This document shows positions 18,385 to 26,653 of a stretch of DNA of 64,000 nt, one piece after another (position 1 is the first letter of the stretch; each line of letters begins with the position of its first letter). The notes beneath the pieces were generated by a model. The model ran no database searches, was not told the origin of the DNA, and was given only the letters and a program-made list of their open reading frames with translations. Source of the stretch: JBGZFC01 sp964631255 (GTDB taxonomy: Bacteria > Bacteroidota > Bacteroidia > Bacteroidales > Dysgonomonadaceae); contig CAZVWS010000003.1 in the NCBI GenBank assembly GCA_964631255.1, forward strand, positions 1 to 64,000. The letters run 5' to 3'. A program made the position numbers and the translations under genes.

Positions 18385-20238
18385 ATGAAAAAGTTTAAAT
18401 ATATCATTCTTGGAGTTTTCACTCTCTTTGCATTGACGAGTTGCTTGGAAGATTTTCAGAAGCTGAACACCGATGAAGAACTTTTGGGCACAGCCGATCC
18501 GCGATTTATCTTTACCGATGCAACCGCCAATTGGAACAACTCTCAACGCCACCACCTTACAGGTAAATACAGTGGTGCAATGCGAGTTATGCAATACATT
18601 GTAGCAGCAAATGGTCCATCGGAAGGTCCGTATGTGAATCCATTATCAAATGCTCGCCCAAACATTTACACACCATATTACGATCTCTTTTTCACCCAAA
18701 TTGGTCTTAGATTGCGCTACTTGACAAGTGAAATAATACCGAAACATCCCGAAAAAGAACGCTTTCAAGACGTAGCAGCTATTTCCAATATTTTGGAAGC
18801 CTATCAGGCTTGGCAAGCTCTGGATGTGATGGGTGCATTGCCATACACCGAAGGTTTGAGCATTATTGGAGCAACCGAAAATCCGTTGTGGACACCCAGA
18901 TACGATTTGTATCAAAAAGACATAAACGGAAACCCGATGTACAAAGTTTTGGACGAAAGAATAAAAGCAAACATTGCTATTTTACAAAATTCGAACGAAA
19001 ATCAGTACAACTTAGACCGTAACGACTATTTCTACAGAGGCGACATAGCCAAATGGTTGAAATTTGCCAACACACTTCGTATAAAAATGGCCCAACGACT
19101 CGAAAAAGCAGACAACGCTTTTTATCAAGCCGTAGTAGCAGAAGCATTGGCACATCCGGGTGGTATTATTTCCAATAATGCAGAATCGGCAGTATATCGT
19201 CACCCAAACGAACACAACAACAATACGGACGATATGCAAGCTTTGACCAACAATTATGTGGCATCGCGTACATTAGTTAATTTCTTGAAAGAGTACAACG
19301 ACCCGCGTTTGCCAATTTTGGTTAGAAGAAATGGATTTGGCTCGGGTAACAACAACAAAGAAAACGACAAATTTTTCGAGTTGCTTAAAGAACACTACCC
19401 CAACTACATGACTGACTTTCCTCAATGGGTGGACAGATATGTTGGTCCATCGGCCAACCCCGACAGCGCTACCAGCTCATGGTCCAGAAACGCCTATGCC
19501 ACTATTAAGTATGTTGAAAACGGAAGCAACAAAAACATGCAAATCAGAAGCAACTCACAAATTGAGAGTCGTTTCTATGTAAAAAATGGTGGTAAAGTAG
19601 GAAACACGTTAAACATTAGAGACAAAGAAGACCAGGATTTGTACGATGTTTCTCAAAACTCTATTACCCTTTTTACTCCACTTATTACCTATCCGGAAGT
19701 TTGCTTCATGATGGCAGAAATCTCTTTCAAATCGGGTTCTGCCATGGGTGGAAAAGACGCGCTGCAATGGTTTCGCGACGGGATACGTGCATCGATGGAG
19801 CAATACCAAGACTGGGCTGAAAAAATGGCTGTACCTTCAGCAATGAATGAAAACAGCGACAACTATAACCCAATCACGGCTTTAGCAATAGATGACTATC
19901 TTGCCAGACCTGAGTTCAATTCGGTATCGTTAGAGAAAATCATCACACAACAGTGGGTGAACCTGTTCATGCGTCCGGAAGAAGCGTGGGCTACTTGGAA
20001 ACGCACCGGACTACCCGCTTTCAGTGAACAACCTTATCCGGTTAACGGAGTTGTTTATTTTGAAGAACTTAGAAGAAGTGGCGATGAACTTCTCATCCCC
20101 AGACGTGGTGTTTTACCAACAACAACCGAGGGTAATATCGAAAACTTCCACGCAGCAGTGGAAGCTTTGAAGGCCGACCCCAACTATGGCGAAGCAGTGG
20201 ATAGAACCGAAGGACGTATTTGGTGGGACAAACCGTAA
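18385..20238 (+). CDS. SusD/RagB-family nutrient-binding lipoprotein
   Basis: Surface lipoprotein that captures substrate and closes like a lid over the SusC barrel. The 617-residue product has a lipoprotein signal (MKKFKYIILGVFTLFALTSC, cysteine at residue 20) followed by LEDF, an acidic stretch resembling the Bacteroidota surface-export signal. The body looks like the SusD-like type 2 group, with an alpha-helical repeat region and the late RTGLPAF and RRSGDELLIPRR motifs. It starts 12 bases after susC and is followed by a terminator, so the operon is just the pair. No hydrolase, sensor or sigma factor adjoins, so the substrate cannot be inferred. Confidence 0.93.
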   Translation: MKKFKYIILGVFTLFALTSCLEDFQKLNTDEELLGTADPRFIFTDATANWNNSQRHHLTGKYSGAMRVMQYIVAANGPSEGPYVNPLSNARPNIYTPYYDLFFTQIGLRLRYLTSEIIPKHPEKERFQDVAAISNILEAYQAWQALDVMGALPYTEGLSIIGATENPLWTPRYDLYQKDINGNPMYKVLDERIKANIAILQNSNENQYNLDRNDYFYRGDIAKWLKFANTLRIKMAQRLEKADNAFYQAVVAEALAHPGGIISNNAESAVYRHPNEHNNNTDDMQALTNNYVASRTLVNFLKEYNDPRLPILVRRNGFGSGNNNKENDKFFELLKEHYPNYMTDFPQWVDRYVGPSANPDSATSSWSRNAYATIKYVENGSNKNMQIRSNSQIESRFYVKNGGKVGNTLNIRDKEDQDLYDVSQNSITLFTPLITYPEVCFMMAEISFKSGSAMGGKDALQWFRDGIRASMEQYQDWAEKMAVPSAMNENSDNYNPITALAIDDYLARPEFNSVSLEKIITQQWVNLFMRPEEAWATWKRTGLPAFSEQPYPVNGVVYFEELRRSGDELLIPRRGVLPTTTEGNIENFHAAVEALKADPNYGEAVDRTEGRIWWDKP

Positions 20239-20296
20239 TAAAACGAATTGGATGTAAATAGCAAAATCTGTTTCGTCCAATTACAAAAATTAAATC

Positions 20297-20333
20297 AGAA
20301 AAACGCTCTTAGAAAAAGGGCGTTTTTCTTTTT
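20297..20333 (+). terminator. susCD operon terminator
   Basis: AGAAAAACGC (20297-20306) pairs with GCGTTTTTCT (20320-20329), extended inward by CTCTT/AAGGG with one wobble, and is followed by further T residues. Confidence 0.85.
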
Positions 20334-20459
20334 AACAGAAAATCAAAACAGTCTGCCGTTACGCATCTACAATTATCTGTTTTGCTTCGTGCAAAACCGT
20401 AATAACTTGAAACATGCCACATTCCGAAATATTTATTCCGCAAAAAAACAAACAAATAC

Positions 20460-20490
20460 TTTGTAAATTATACGAATTATTGTAACTTTG
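20460..20490 (+). promoter_or_regulatory. rplM-rpsI(-rpsB-tsf) promoter
   Basis: TTTG at 20460-20463, 19 bases, then TAACTTTG at 20483-20490: an exact match to the Bacteroidota -33/-7 arrangement. The transcript should begin near 20497. Confidence 0.75.
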
Positions 20491-20521
20491 CAGTCCGATT
20501 ATTAAAATTACATATTTAAGC

Positions 20522-20590
20522 GTTTGATTTATAGCTTTTTATTTGCCATTTAGTCCCTTAGCCAGACAAAAAGCAGAGCGAAGGTCAAAC
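20522..20590 (+). promoter_or_regulatory. Structured rplM leader
   Basis: GTTTGA (20522-20527) can pair with TCAAAC (20585-20590), and inside it GCTTTTT (20534-20540) pairs with AAAAAGC (20568-20574), leaving an apical region of about 27 bases. Ribosomal protein operons often carry such leaders for feedback by their own product; L13 control here is inference only. Confidence 0.4.
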
Positions 20591-20623
20591 AAGATTTTAT
20601 TAAACGATTTAAAAACAAAAAAA

Positions 20624-21079
20624 GTGAACACTTTAAGTTATAAAACTATTTCTGTAAACAAAGAAACGGCTCAAAAAGAGTGGGTTGTTGTTGATGCCAA
20701 CGGACAATCATTGGGTCGCATCAGTTCAAAGGTTGCAAAATTGCTGAGAGGCAAGTACAAACCAAGTTTCACACCCCACGTTGATTGTGGCGACAATGTA
20801 ATTATCATCAACGCCGACAAAGTAGAACTGACAGGAAATAAATGGACCGATAGAACCTACTTGCGCTACTCGGGCTATCCGGGCGGACAAAAAGCATCGT
20901 CCCCTGCCGATTTGATGCAAAAAGGTCCCGACAGACTTTTCAGAAAAGTGGTAAAAGGAATGTTGCCAAAAAATAAATTGGCCGACGCCATTCTGAACAA
21001 CCTCTATGTGTATGCCGGAGAAGAACATCCGCACCAAGCACAAAAACCAAAATCAATAGATATTAATACACTTAAATAA
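20624..21079 (+). CDS. rplM: Ribosomal protein L13 (uL13)
   Basis: Large-subunit ribosomal protein. From the GTG at 20624 the product has 151 residues, starting (M)NTLSYKTISVN, which is the normal Bacteroidota N-terminus. Longer in-frame readings from 20543 give a 27-residue extension with no family support. Recognisable segments are WVVVDANGQSLGR, YKPSFTPHVDCGD and the late NLYVYAGEEHPHQAQKP. It is the first gene of a run rplM-rpsI-rpsB-tsf. The GTG start is unusual among the genes here. Confidence 0.96.
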   Translation: MNTLSYKTISVNKETAQKEWVVVDANGQSLGRISSKVAKLLRGKYKPSFTPHVDCGDNVIIINADKVELTGNKWTDRTYLRYSGYPGGQKASSPADLMQKGPDRLFRKVVKGMLPKNKLADAILNNLYVYAGEEHPHQAQKPKSIDINTLK

Positions 21080-21084
21080 TAAAG

Positions 21085-21471
21085 ATGGACGTAATTAATT
21101 CAATAGGAAGACGCAAAGCTGCAGTAGCACGCGTGTTTATGAGCGAAGGATCAGGAAAAATTATTATCAACAAACGCGAACTTGAAAATTATTTCCCTTC
21201 ATCTATTTTGCAGTTCATCGTAAAACAGCCCTTAACTAAACTTGACGCTGTTGAGAAATACGATATAAAAATCAATTTGCAAGGCGGTGGATACAAAGGG
21301 CAATCGGAAGCAGCCAGATTGGCAATAGCTCGTGCATTGGTAAAAGTGAACCCGGAAGACAAATCGGCTCTCAGAGCAGAAGGATTTATGACTCGCGACC
21401 CACGCGTTGTTGAGCGTAAAAAACCGGGACAACCTGGAGCAAGAAGAAGATTCCAATTCTCAAAACGTTAA
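21085..21471 (+). CDS. rpsI: Ribosomal protein S9 (uS9)
   Basis: Small-subunit protein whose C-terminal tail reaches the P-site tRNA. The 128-residue product has the N-terminal IGRRKAAVARV motif, the central GGGYKGQSEAARLAIARAL motif and the basic C-terminal tail ending QFSKR. It begins five bases after rplM, so the two are co-transcribed, as in most bacteria. Confidence 0.97.
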   Translation: MDVINSIGRRKAAVARVFMSEGSGKIIINKRELENYFPSSILQFIVKQPLTKLDAVEKYDIKINLQGGGYKGQSEAARLAIARALVKVNPEDKSALRAEGFMTRDPRVVERKKPGQPGARRRFQFSKR

Positions 21472-21558
21472 TATTTGGATATATACTCCGGCATCTTTCC
21501 CGGATACATATATGATGAAGTCGTTGGATAAACTCCAAACGATGACGTTTAGCATCTA

Positions 21559-21608
21559 AATTGCAAGGACATACCCGATTCCAAATATCGGCTATTTACC
21601 TTGCAATT
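21559..21608 (+). promoter_or_regulatory. rpsB leader hairpin
   Basis: A 10-bp perfect stem, AATTGCAAGG (21559-21568) with CCTTGCAATT (21599-21608), encloses a second stem CCGAT/ATCGG (21575-21579 with 21587-21591). There is no T-run, so it is not a terminator. It lies in the 184-base gap between rpsI and rpsB, 47 bases before the rpsB start, and may be a site for feedback control. Confidence 0.45.
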
Positions 21609-21655
21609 CGACTAAGAAAAAGAAAGTAAACGAATTTATTAAACAAAAACAAACA

Positions 21656-22519
21656 ATGGCAAAATTAGAATTTGACCAACTACTCGAAGCCGGAGCACAC
21701 TTCGGCCACTTGAAAAGAAAATGGAATCCGGCAATGGCGCCCTACATTTTTATGGAACGCAACGGAATCCACATCATCGATTTGTATAAAACAATCGCTA
21801 AAACCGAAGAAGCTGCAAACGCTTTGAAACAGATTGCTAAATCGGGTAAAAAAGTGCTTTTCGTAGCAACAAAAAAACAAGCAAAACCAATCATCGCCGA
21901 AAGAGCATTGAGCATCAATATGCCATACGTTATCGAACGTTGGCCGGGCGGCATGCTTACCAACTTCCCAACCATCCGCAAAGCGGTGAAGAAAATGGGT
22001 AGCATCGACAAAATGATTAAGGACGGAACGTTTGAAACTTTGTCGAAACGCGAAAAACTACAAGTAACACGCCAACGTGCCAAACTCGAAAAAACATTGG
22101 GTTCTATTCAAGACCTTACACGCTTGCCTTCTGCAATTTTTGTAGTGGACGTGATGAAAGAACACATTGCTGTGAGAGAAGCCAACAGATTGGGAATCCC
22201 CGTATTTGGCATGGTTGATACCAACTCTGATCCTTCCAATATAGATTTCGTAATCCCAACCAACGACGACGCATCAAAAGCAATAGACATGATTTTGGGT
22301 TATTTGTGCGATGCCATCAAAGAAGGTTTGGACGAACGCAAAGTAGAAAAAGCAGATGCGGATGCAGCAGCCGAAGAAATGGAAGACGGAAGCGAAAGCC
22401 CACGCAGAGAACGCAAATCAAAAATAGCGAAAAGAGAGCGCGTTAAAAAAGAAGATAAAGACGCGATGAACGCGGCAGTTGCAAGCAAATTTGCCGAAAA
22501 TAACGATAACGAAGAATAA
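21656..22519 (+). CDS. rpsB: Ribosomal protein S2 (uS2)
   Basis: Small-subunit protein of the 30S head-body junction. The 287-residue product is longer than the roughly 240 of E. coli because of a charged C-terminal extension from about residue 230, rich in Glu, Lys and Arg (ADADAAAEEMEDGSESPRR). Family motifs are clear: LLEAGAHFGHLKRKWNP at 9-25, NGIHIIDLYKT, WPGGMLTNF, and IPVFGMVDTNSDP. It follows rpsI after 184 bases that hold a hairpin and precedes tsf, the usual S2/EF-Ts pairing. The charged tail is also seen in other Bacteroidota S2 proteins. Confidence 0.97.
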   Translation: MAKLEFDQLLEAGAHFGHLKRKWNPAMAPYIFMERNGIHIIDLYKTIAKTEEAANALKQIAKSGKKVLFVATKKQAKPIIAERALSINMPYVIERWPGGMLTNFPTIRKAVKKMGSIDKMIKDGTFETLSKREKLQVTRQRAKLEKTLGSIQDLTRLPSAIFVVDVMKEHIAVREANRLGIPVFGMVDTNSDPSNIDFVIPTNDDASKAIDMILGYLCDAIKEGLDERKVEKADADAAAEEMEDGSESPRRERKSKIAKRERVKKEDKDAMNAAVASKFAENNDNEE

Positions 22520-22523
22520 TAGA

Positions 22524-22556
22524 CAGACCTAAAAAAAATGACGGGTCTGAGATTTT
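22524..22556 (+). other. Weak hairpin between rpsB and tsf
   Basis: CAGACC (22524-22529) pairs with GGTCTG (22544-22549), followed by GATTTTCTT. It may reduce transcription into tsf or just lie in the spacer. Support is weak. Confidence 0.3.
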
Positions 22557-22587
22557 CTTAAAAAAAAACAAAAAATTAAATTACAAT

Positions 22588-23409
22588 ATGGCAGTTACAA
22601 TGACAGATATCCAACACTTGCGCAAAATGACCGGCGCGGGAATGATGGATTGTAAAAATGCGCTGAACGAAGCAAATGGCGATTTCGACAAAGCAATGGA
22701 AATCATTCGCAAAAAAGGACAAGCCGTTGCTGCCAAACGCGAAGACCGCGAAGCAAGCGAAGGTTGCGTGTTGGCAAAAACAAACGGTAATTTCGCAGCA
22801 GTAGTTGCTTTGCAATGCGAAACAGACTTCGTAGCGAAAAATGAAGAATTTATCGCTTTAACACAACAAATATTAGATGTTGCACTTGAGCACAAACCAA
22901 ATACGCTGGAAGAACTTCTGAACCTACAACTTTCCGGCAGAACAGTGGCTGAGTCTATTACAGACAAAGTGGCTGCTACAGGAGAAAAAATGGAATTGGG
23001 TTTTTACGAACACATTACCGCTCCTACTGTAATGGCTTACATCCACATGGGCAACAAACTGGCAACTATTGTTGGTTTCAACCAAGAAAATGTAGCAGAA
23101 AACATTACCAAAGACGTGGCTATGCAAATAGCTGCAATGAATCCGGTATCGGTTACTCCCGAAGAAATTCCAACAGAAATCAAAGAGAAAGAGTTGGAAA
23201 TTGCACGTGAAAAAGCACGTGAAGCAGGAAAACCCGAAAACTTGTTAGACAGAATTGCCGAAGGTGCTTTGCAAAAATTCTACAAAGAATCTACCCTACT
23301 ACAACAAGAGTATGTAAAAGACTCCAAAATGACAGTAGCACAATTCTTGCAACATGCAAACAAAGATTTAACAGTATCAGTTTTCAAACGTGTATCCTTG
23401 AATGCATAA
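22588..23409 (+). CDS. tsf: Elongation factor Ts
   Basis: Guanine-nucleotide exchange factor for EF-Tu. The 273-residue product has the N-terminal UBA-like segment with LRKMTGAGMMDCKNAL at about residues 11-26 and the core motif NFAAVVALQCETDFVAKNEEF near residues 69-88. Length and motifs match the family. It follows rpsB by 68 bases and closes the ribosomal run with a strong terminator. Confidence 0.97.
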   Translation: MAVTMTDIQHLRKMTGAGMMDCKNALNEANGDFDKAMEIIRKKGQAVAAKREDREASEGCVLAKTNGNFAAVVALQCETDFVAKNEEFIALTQQILDVALEHKPNTLEELLNLQLSGRTVAESITDKVAATGEKMELGFYEHITAPTVMAYIHMGNKLATIVGFNQENVAENITKDVAMQIAAMNPVSVTPEEIPTEIKEKELEIAREKAREAGKPENLLDRIAEGALQKFYKESTLLQQEYVKDSKMTVAQFLQHANKDLTVSVFKRVSLNA

Positions 23410-23430
23410 TAACTAACTGTTTATCAAATA

Positions 23431-23464
23431 AAAACCGCCATTCTCTTCGAATGGCGGTTTTTTT
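23431..23464. terminator. Terminator between convergent tsf and the PPTase operon
   Basis: AAAACCGCCATT (23431-23442) pairs perfectly with AATGGCGGTTTT (23450-23461) and T residues continue to 23464. The A-run on the left arm means it can also end transcripts on the minus strand. Confidence 0.9.
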
Positions 23465-23485
23465 ATTGCCTTTTTTCTACAACAG

Positions 23486-24118
23486 CTATTCGCCGATAGA
23501 CCAAGTGAGCACAAAATGGGAATGCACTTCGTAATGAATGCGAAAAATCTGCCGCGAATCGGTTCGCAATTCTTGCGCTTGCACAATCCCTTTTTCTTGT
23601 GGAGTGAATGGCGAGATAAATAGTTGTTCTTTGAAGTTAATCTCGTTTTCTTCCATCATTTTAAACATTACCTCTTTTGCCGACCAATGCAATAAGCGAT
23701 GCACCGTTTGTTGCGAAACATCGATAAACTCATTTTCCGAAACAAATCGTTCCGAAATTTTATTTACACGTTCAGCAATAGTTTCAACGTCTATACCTAC
23801 AACACGTTGCTTGTGCAGCAAAATAGCAACCAGATTTTTTGTATGCGAAATACTGATTTGGTAAGAACCGTCCAAAAGAAAAGGTTTGCCATCCCGGTTG
23901 TTGGCAATGGTTTTTTCTTCGCCAACAAGGGCGAAAAGTAAAGTCCGGGTAGCAAGCCATTCCAATATACGACGTTCCGATTTCAGTTCGGAAACATATT
24001 GTCGGGCTTGATTTTGTTGATTTGGTGGAAGTAGATTTATCAGTTCCTCTTGCGATTCAGCAATGTGCCAAATACCCAAAACACCTTCGTTATCAATATT
24101 TTCCTTTCGTTGCAGCAT
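23486..24118 (-). CDS. 4'-phosphopantetheinyl transferase superfamily protein
   Basis: Transfers 4'-phosphopantetheine from coenzyme A to the serine of an acyl or peptidyl carrier protein. The 210-residue product is of the Sfp type by size. The two signature blocks are present: VVGIDVETI near residue 100 (the Asp and Glu bind magnesium) and HWSAKEVMFKMM near residue 143, with the catalytic Glu and Lys. Its ATG lies directly against the gldD stop, so it is the last gene of gldE-gldD-PPTase. The carrier protein it serves is not in the window. Confidence 0.9.
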   Translation of the reverse strand: MLQRKENIDNEGVLGIWHIAESQEELINLLPPNQQNQARQYVSELKSERRILEWLATRTLLFALVGEEKTIANNRDGKPFLLDGSYQISISHTKNLVAILLHKQRVVGIDVETIAERVNKISERFVSENEFIDVSQQTVHRLLHWSAKEVMFKMMEENEINFKEQLFISPFTPQEKGIVQAQELRTDSRQIFRIHYEVHSHFVLTWSIGE

Positions 24119-24706
24119 CTATTTCCACGATAAACTATTAAATAATTCGGTCAAATCTTGCTCCAAAACTTCCAAAACCGGCAGAATGGAGTCTCTTTCC
24201 ACTTCATACTCAAAATAGAGGGAACCGCGCAAAAAATGGTGTTTTGTATCGGTTATATAAAACTGAAATGGCGTAGCCACACGGCCTTCAATTTTGTAAA
24301 GAGAGCCAAATTTTTGGTTTTCGCCATCGCTGTATGTCATTTCTTGAAATTGCGATGCTTTTTTTGTGTGCGAGTAGAGCAACTGCTTGTTATCGTCCAA
24401 AAGCGGTTGAATGGAATCGTTGGTAACAGCAAAATAAGTGCAAAAAATGGTAGATTTGTATTGCGGATAGACGATATCGAACCAAATTTCCTGGTCGGTC
24501 AATCGCTTTACTTGTAGGCTCGCCTTATCCGAAATAGAGATTGAAAAGCGATTGTTGGAATAAGGAGTGTAATTGCTCTCGGGTGTATCTATTCTAAAAT
24601 AAGCTCTTGGCTTTGGCGTATAATTTTTTTGGCATCCCACAACAAAAACAAACAAAAACAGAGCGAGAAGGCTATTTCTACCTATGTACAAAAAACTATT
24701 CCGCAT
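24119..24706 (-). CDS. gldD: Gliding motility lipoprotein GldD
   Basis: Outer-envelope lipoprotein required for gliding and associated with type IX secretion in Flavobacterium; also kept in non-gliding Bacteroidales. The 195-residue product has a lipoprotein signal ending VVGC (cysteine near residue 25) followed by QKNYTPKPRAYFRIDTPE, the family hallmark. It overlaps the end of gldE by 11 bases and abuts the PPTase gene, a strong sign of an operon. Its exact molecular role is unknown. Confidence 0.92.
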   Translation of the reverse strand: MRNSFLYIGRNSLLALFLFVFVVGCQKNYTPKPRAYFRIDTPESNYTPYSNNRFSISISDKASLQVKRLTDQEIWFDIVYPQYKSTIFCTYFAVTNDSIQPLLDDNKQLLYSHTKKASQFQEMTYSDGENQKFGSLYKIEGRVATPFQFYITDTKHHFLRGSLYFEYEVERDSILPVLEVLEQDLTELFNSLSWK

Positions 24707-26024
24707 GGTTTTTTGGAATATAGAATCGTACTTTCACAATGCGTCTTTTGCTCATTTCCTCTGCCTGGAAGGCATAGTTTTTGAATTCGATGGTCTCTTT
24801 TCGTTTCGGAAAATCGCCTTTCATTTCCAATAACAAGCCGGCAATGGTATCTACTTCGTCCGAAAAATCTTCAAAATCGTTTTCCGGAACTCCGGTTATT
24901 TTGAAGAAATCTTCCAGATTGGTTTTCCCTTCAAAAATATAGGAACCGTCGGGCGCGATGGTATAAGTTGGTTTTTCCTCTTCGTCGTATTCGTCGCTAA
25001 TATCTCCCACAATTTCTTCCAAAATATCTTCCATGGTTACAATTCCGGATGTGCCGCCATATTCGTCTACCACAATTGCCATGTGATTTTTATTTGCCCT
25101 AAACTCTTCCAGCAAATCATCGATACGTTTGGTGCCGGGCACAAAATATGCCGACCGGATAAGCGATTGCCACTTAAAATTATCTACCTTGTTGAGGTGT
25201 GGCAGCAAATCCTTCACGTAAAGTATTCCTTTGATATTGTCCGGACTTTCTTCATAAACAGGTATCCGCGAAAAACCGGCATCCACGATAAAATCAATCA
25301 CTTTTCTGAAAGTGGTTTCCATTTCGATAGCCACCATATCGGTTCGCGACACCAAAATATCGTCCACAATTTTATCTTTGAAGCGAATGATGCCCTCCAA
25401 CATATCTTTCTCTTGTTCGTGATTGATTTGGTCTGAGGTCATTTCCAAAGCTTTAGAAAGTTCATCCATCGAAATTTCGTGCCTTTTCTGTATAACAGCT
25501 TTGCTAAACATATTGCTGGTTCTTACCAAAAGCGAAGAGAGCGGATTGACCAAAGCGTGCATCGCTTGAACAAAAGAAGCATATTTTTTAGAGAATTTGA
25601 GCGTGTTGTTAGAAGCGAGCGATTTGGGTATTATTTCAACGAACAACAGCAAAATAACTACAATAACCAGTATTTCTAAAGCGATGCGTCCGTCTGCTCC
25701 CGCAAAAAACGGGATTAAATTAAGCAGATAAAACAGCAAAACAATGATTATTATATTCAGAAAATTGAATAAGATGACCAAAGTTGCCATCAGTTTTTCT
25801 TGATTGCGAATTAATTTGGATACTCGTATCGATTTTTTGTCGATATCGGTATTCAATCTTTCTATTTCGGAAGAGTTGAACGAGAAAAACGCAACTTCCG
25901 AACCGGAAATAATTGCATTTACAAATACGAGTAATACTGTAATACCCAATAGGATATAATGAACGAAAGAAAACGAAAGCATTGCAACTTCCGGTTGAAA
26001 TAGCGTGGCAGGGTCAGGATCCAA
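24696..26024 (-). CDS. gldE: GldE, CNNM/CBS-domain membrane protein
   Basis: A membrane protein of the HlyC/CorC (CNNM) family with a role in gliding in Flavobacterium and probably ion transport. The 442-residue product has an N-terminal CNNM region with three to four hydrophobic segments (about residues 20-45, 75-100, 105-125), two CBS domains (about 205-330, including GILYVKDLLPH and VVDEYGGTSGIVTMEDILEEIVGD), and a C-terminal CorC/HlyC domain (about 350-435). The first codon is TTG at 26024 (MDPDPA); an ATG at 25982 is an alternative. It has a promoter-like site at 26091-26098 and a 14-bp hairpin in its leader. It sits upstream of gldD. Confidence 0.92.
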   Translation of the reverse strand: MDPDPATLFQPEVAMLSFSFVHYILLGITVLLVFVNAIISGSEVAFFSFNSSEIERLNTDIDKKSIRVSKLIRNQEKLMATLVILFNFLNIIIIVLLFYLLNLIPFFAGADGRIALEILVIVVILLLFVEIIPKSLASNNTLKFSKKYASFVQAMHALVNPLSSLLVRTSNMFSKAVIQKRHEISMDELSKALEMTSDQINHEQEKDMLEGIIRFKDKIVDDILVSRTDMVAIEMETTFRKVIDFIVDAGFSRIPVYEESPDNIKGILYVKDLLPHLNKVDNFKWQSLIRSAYFVPGTKRIDDLLEEFRANKNHMAIVVDEYGGTSGIVTMEDILEEIVGDISDEYDEEEKPTYTIAPDGSYIFEGKTNLEDFFKITGVPENDFEDFSDEVDTIAGLLLEMKGDFPKRKETIEFKNYAFQAEEMSKRRIVKVRFYIPKNHAE

Positions 26025-26051
26025 ATTGTCTGATATTTAGTTAAACAGAAA

Positions 26052-26098
26052 GAGAATGTTTCGACCTGTTTTTAGTCGAAACATTCTCTGCAAAATTA
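26052..26098 (-). promoter_or_regulatory. gldE promoter and leader hairpin
   Basis: The minus strand has TAATTTTG at 26098-26091, a -7 element, followed by a 14-bp perfect inverted repeat (26052-26065 with 26075-26088, loop of nine). The T-tract after it is weak (TTTCTGTTT), so it could be a ssb terminator or a stable 5' hairpin on gldE mRNA. Confidence 0.5.
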
Positions 26099-26108
26099 CA
26101 ATGTTTTT

Positions 26109-26552
26109 TTAAAACGGCAAATCATCTACCTCCGAATTATCGGATAAATTTGCCGGTGTATCATAATCGGTTGGTTTGTTGTGTGGTGTATCGCCACTTT
26201 CCTCGTTGTTTGAACCGACTCTTTTACTCAAAATCTCGATATTCTCGGCGTTTATTTCCGTGATATAGCGTTTTACGCCGTTTTGGTCGTCGTAAGAGCG
26301 AACACGTATTTTTCCCTCTACATAAACTTGAGCGCCCTTGCGCACAAATTTTTCAACTATTTGTGCCAATCCTCTCCAACATACAATGTTGTGCCATTCT
26401 GTACGCTCCGGAATTTGCGTTCCGTTTGAAGTTGTGTAACCTCTATCTCTTGTTGCCAAAGAGAAACTTGCTTTCACATTGTCGTTGTCGAAATACTTAA
26501 TCTCCGGATCTTTTCCTACATTTCCTACTAAAATAACTTTATTTACCGACAT
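26109..26552 (-). CDS. ssb: Single-stranded DNA-binding protein
   Basis: Coats single-stranded DNA in replication and repair. The 147-residue product has the OB-fold start MSVNKVILVGNVGKDPEI, the WHNIVCWRGLAQ segment near residue 52, and the acidic tail ending EVDDLPF, the tip that binds partners such as RecQ and PriA (both encoded in this window). A -7 element TAACTTTG lies at 26597-26604 on the minus strand. It stands in the conserved block mutY-ssb-gldE. Confidence 0.97.
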   Translation of the reverse strand: MSVNKVILVGNVGKDPEIKYFDNDNVKASFSLATRDRGYTTSNGTQIPERTEWHNIVCWRGLAQIVEKFVRKGAQVYVEGKIRVRSYDDQNGVKRYITEINAENIEILSKRVGSNNEESGDTPHNKPTDYDTPANLSDNSEVDDLPF

Positions 26553-26596
26553 AACTACTCTTTTTTTTAGTTTATAAATTCAATATTCTAACAAAA

Positions 26597-26604
26597 CAAA
26601 GTTA
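26597..26604 (-). promoter_or_regulatory. ssb promoter -7 element
   Basis: The minus strand reads TAACTTTG, an exact TAnnTTTG match, about 45 bases upstream of the ssb start codon. Confidence 0.6.
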
Positions 26605-26653
26605 CAGTTTTTTTTTGGAATAACAAGTTTTTTAACAAAATTATGTTGCTACA

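Larger units (their letters stand above)
20239..20623 (+). other. Intergenic region susD-rplM
   Basis: A 385-base region without a gene. It holds the susD terminator (20297-20333), the ribosomal operon promoter (20460-20490) and a leader of about 125 bases with two nested helices. Confidence 0.6.

Noticed and set aside
20543..20623. N-terminal extension of ribosomal protein L13
   Set aside because: It would add 27 residues unknown in the family and lies in a structured leader; GTG at 20624 gives the standard N-terminus.
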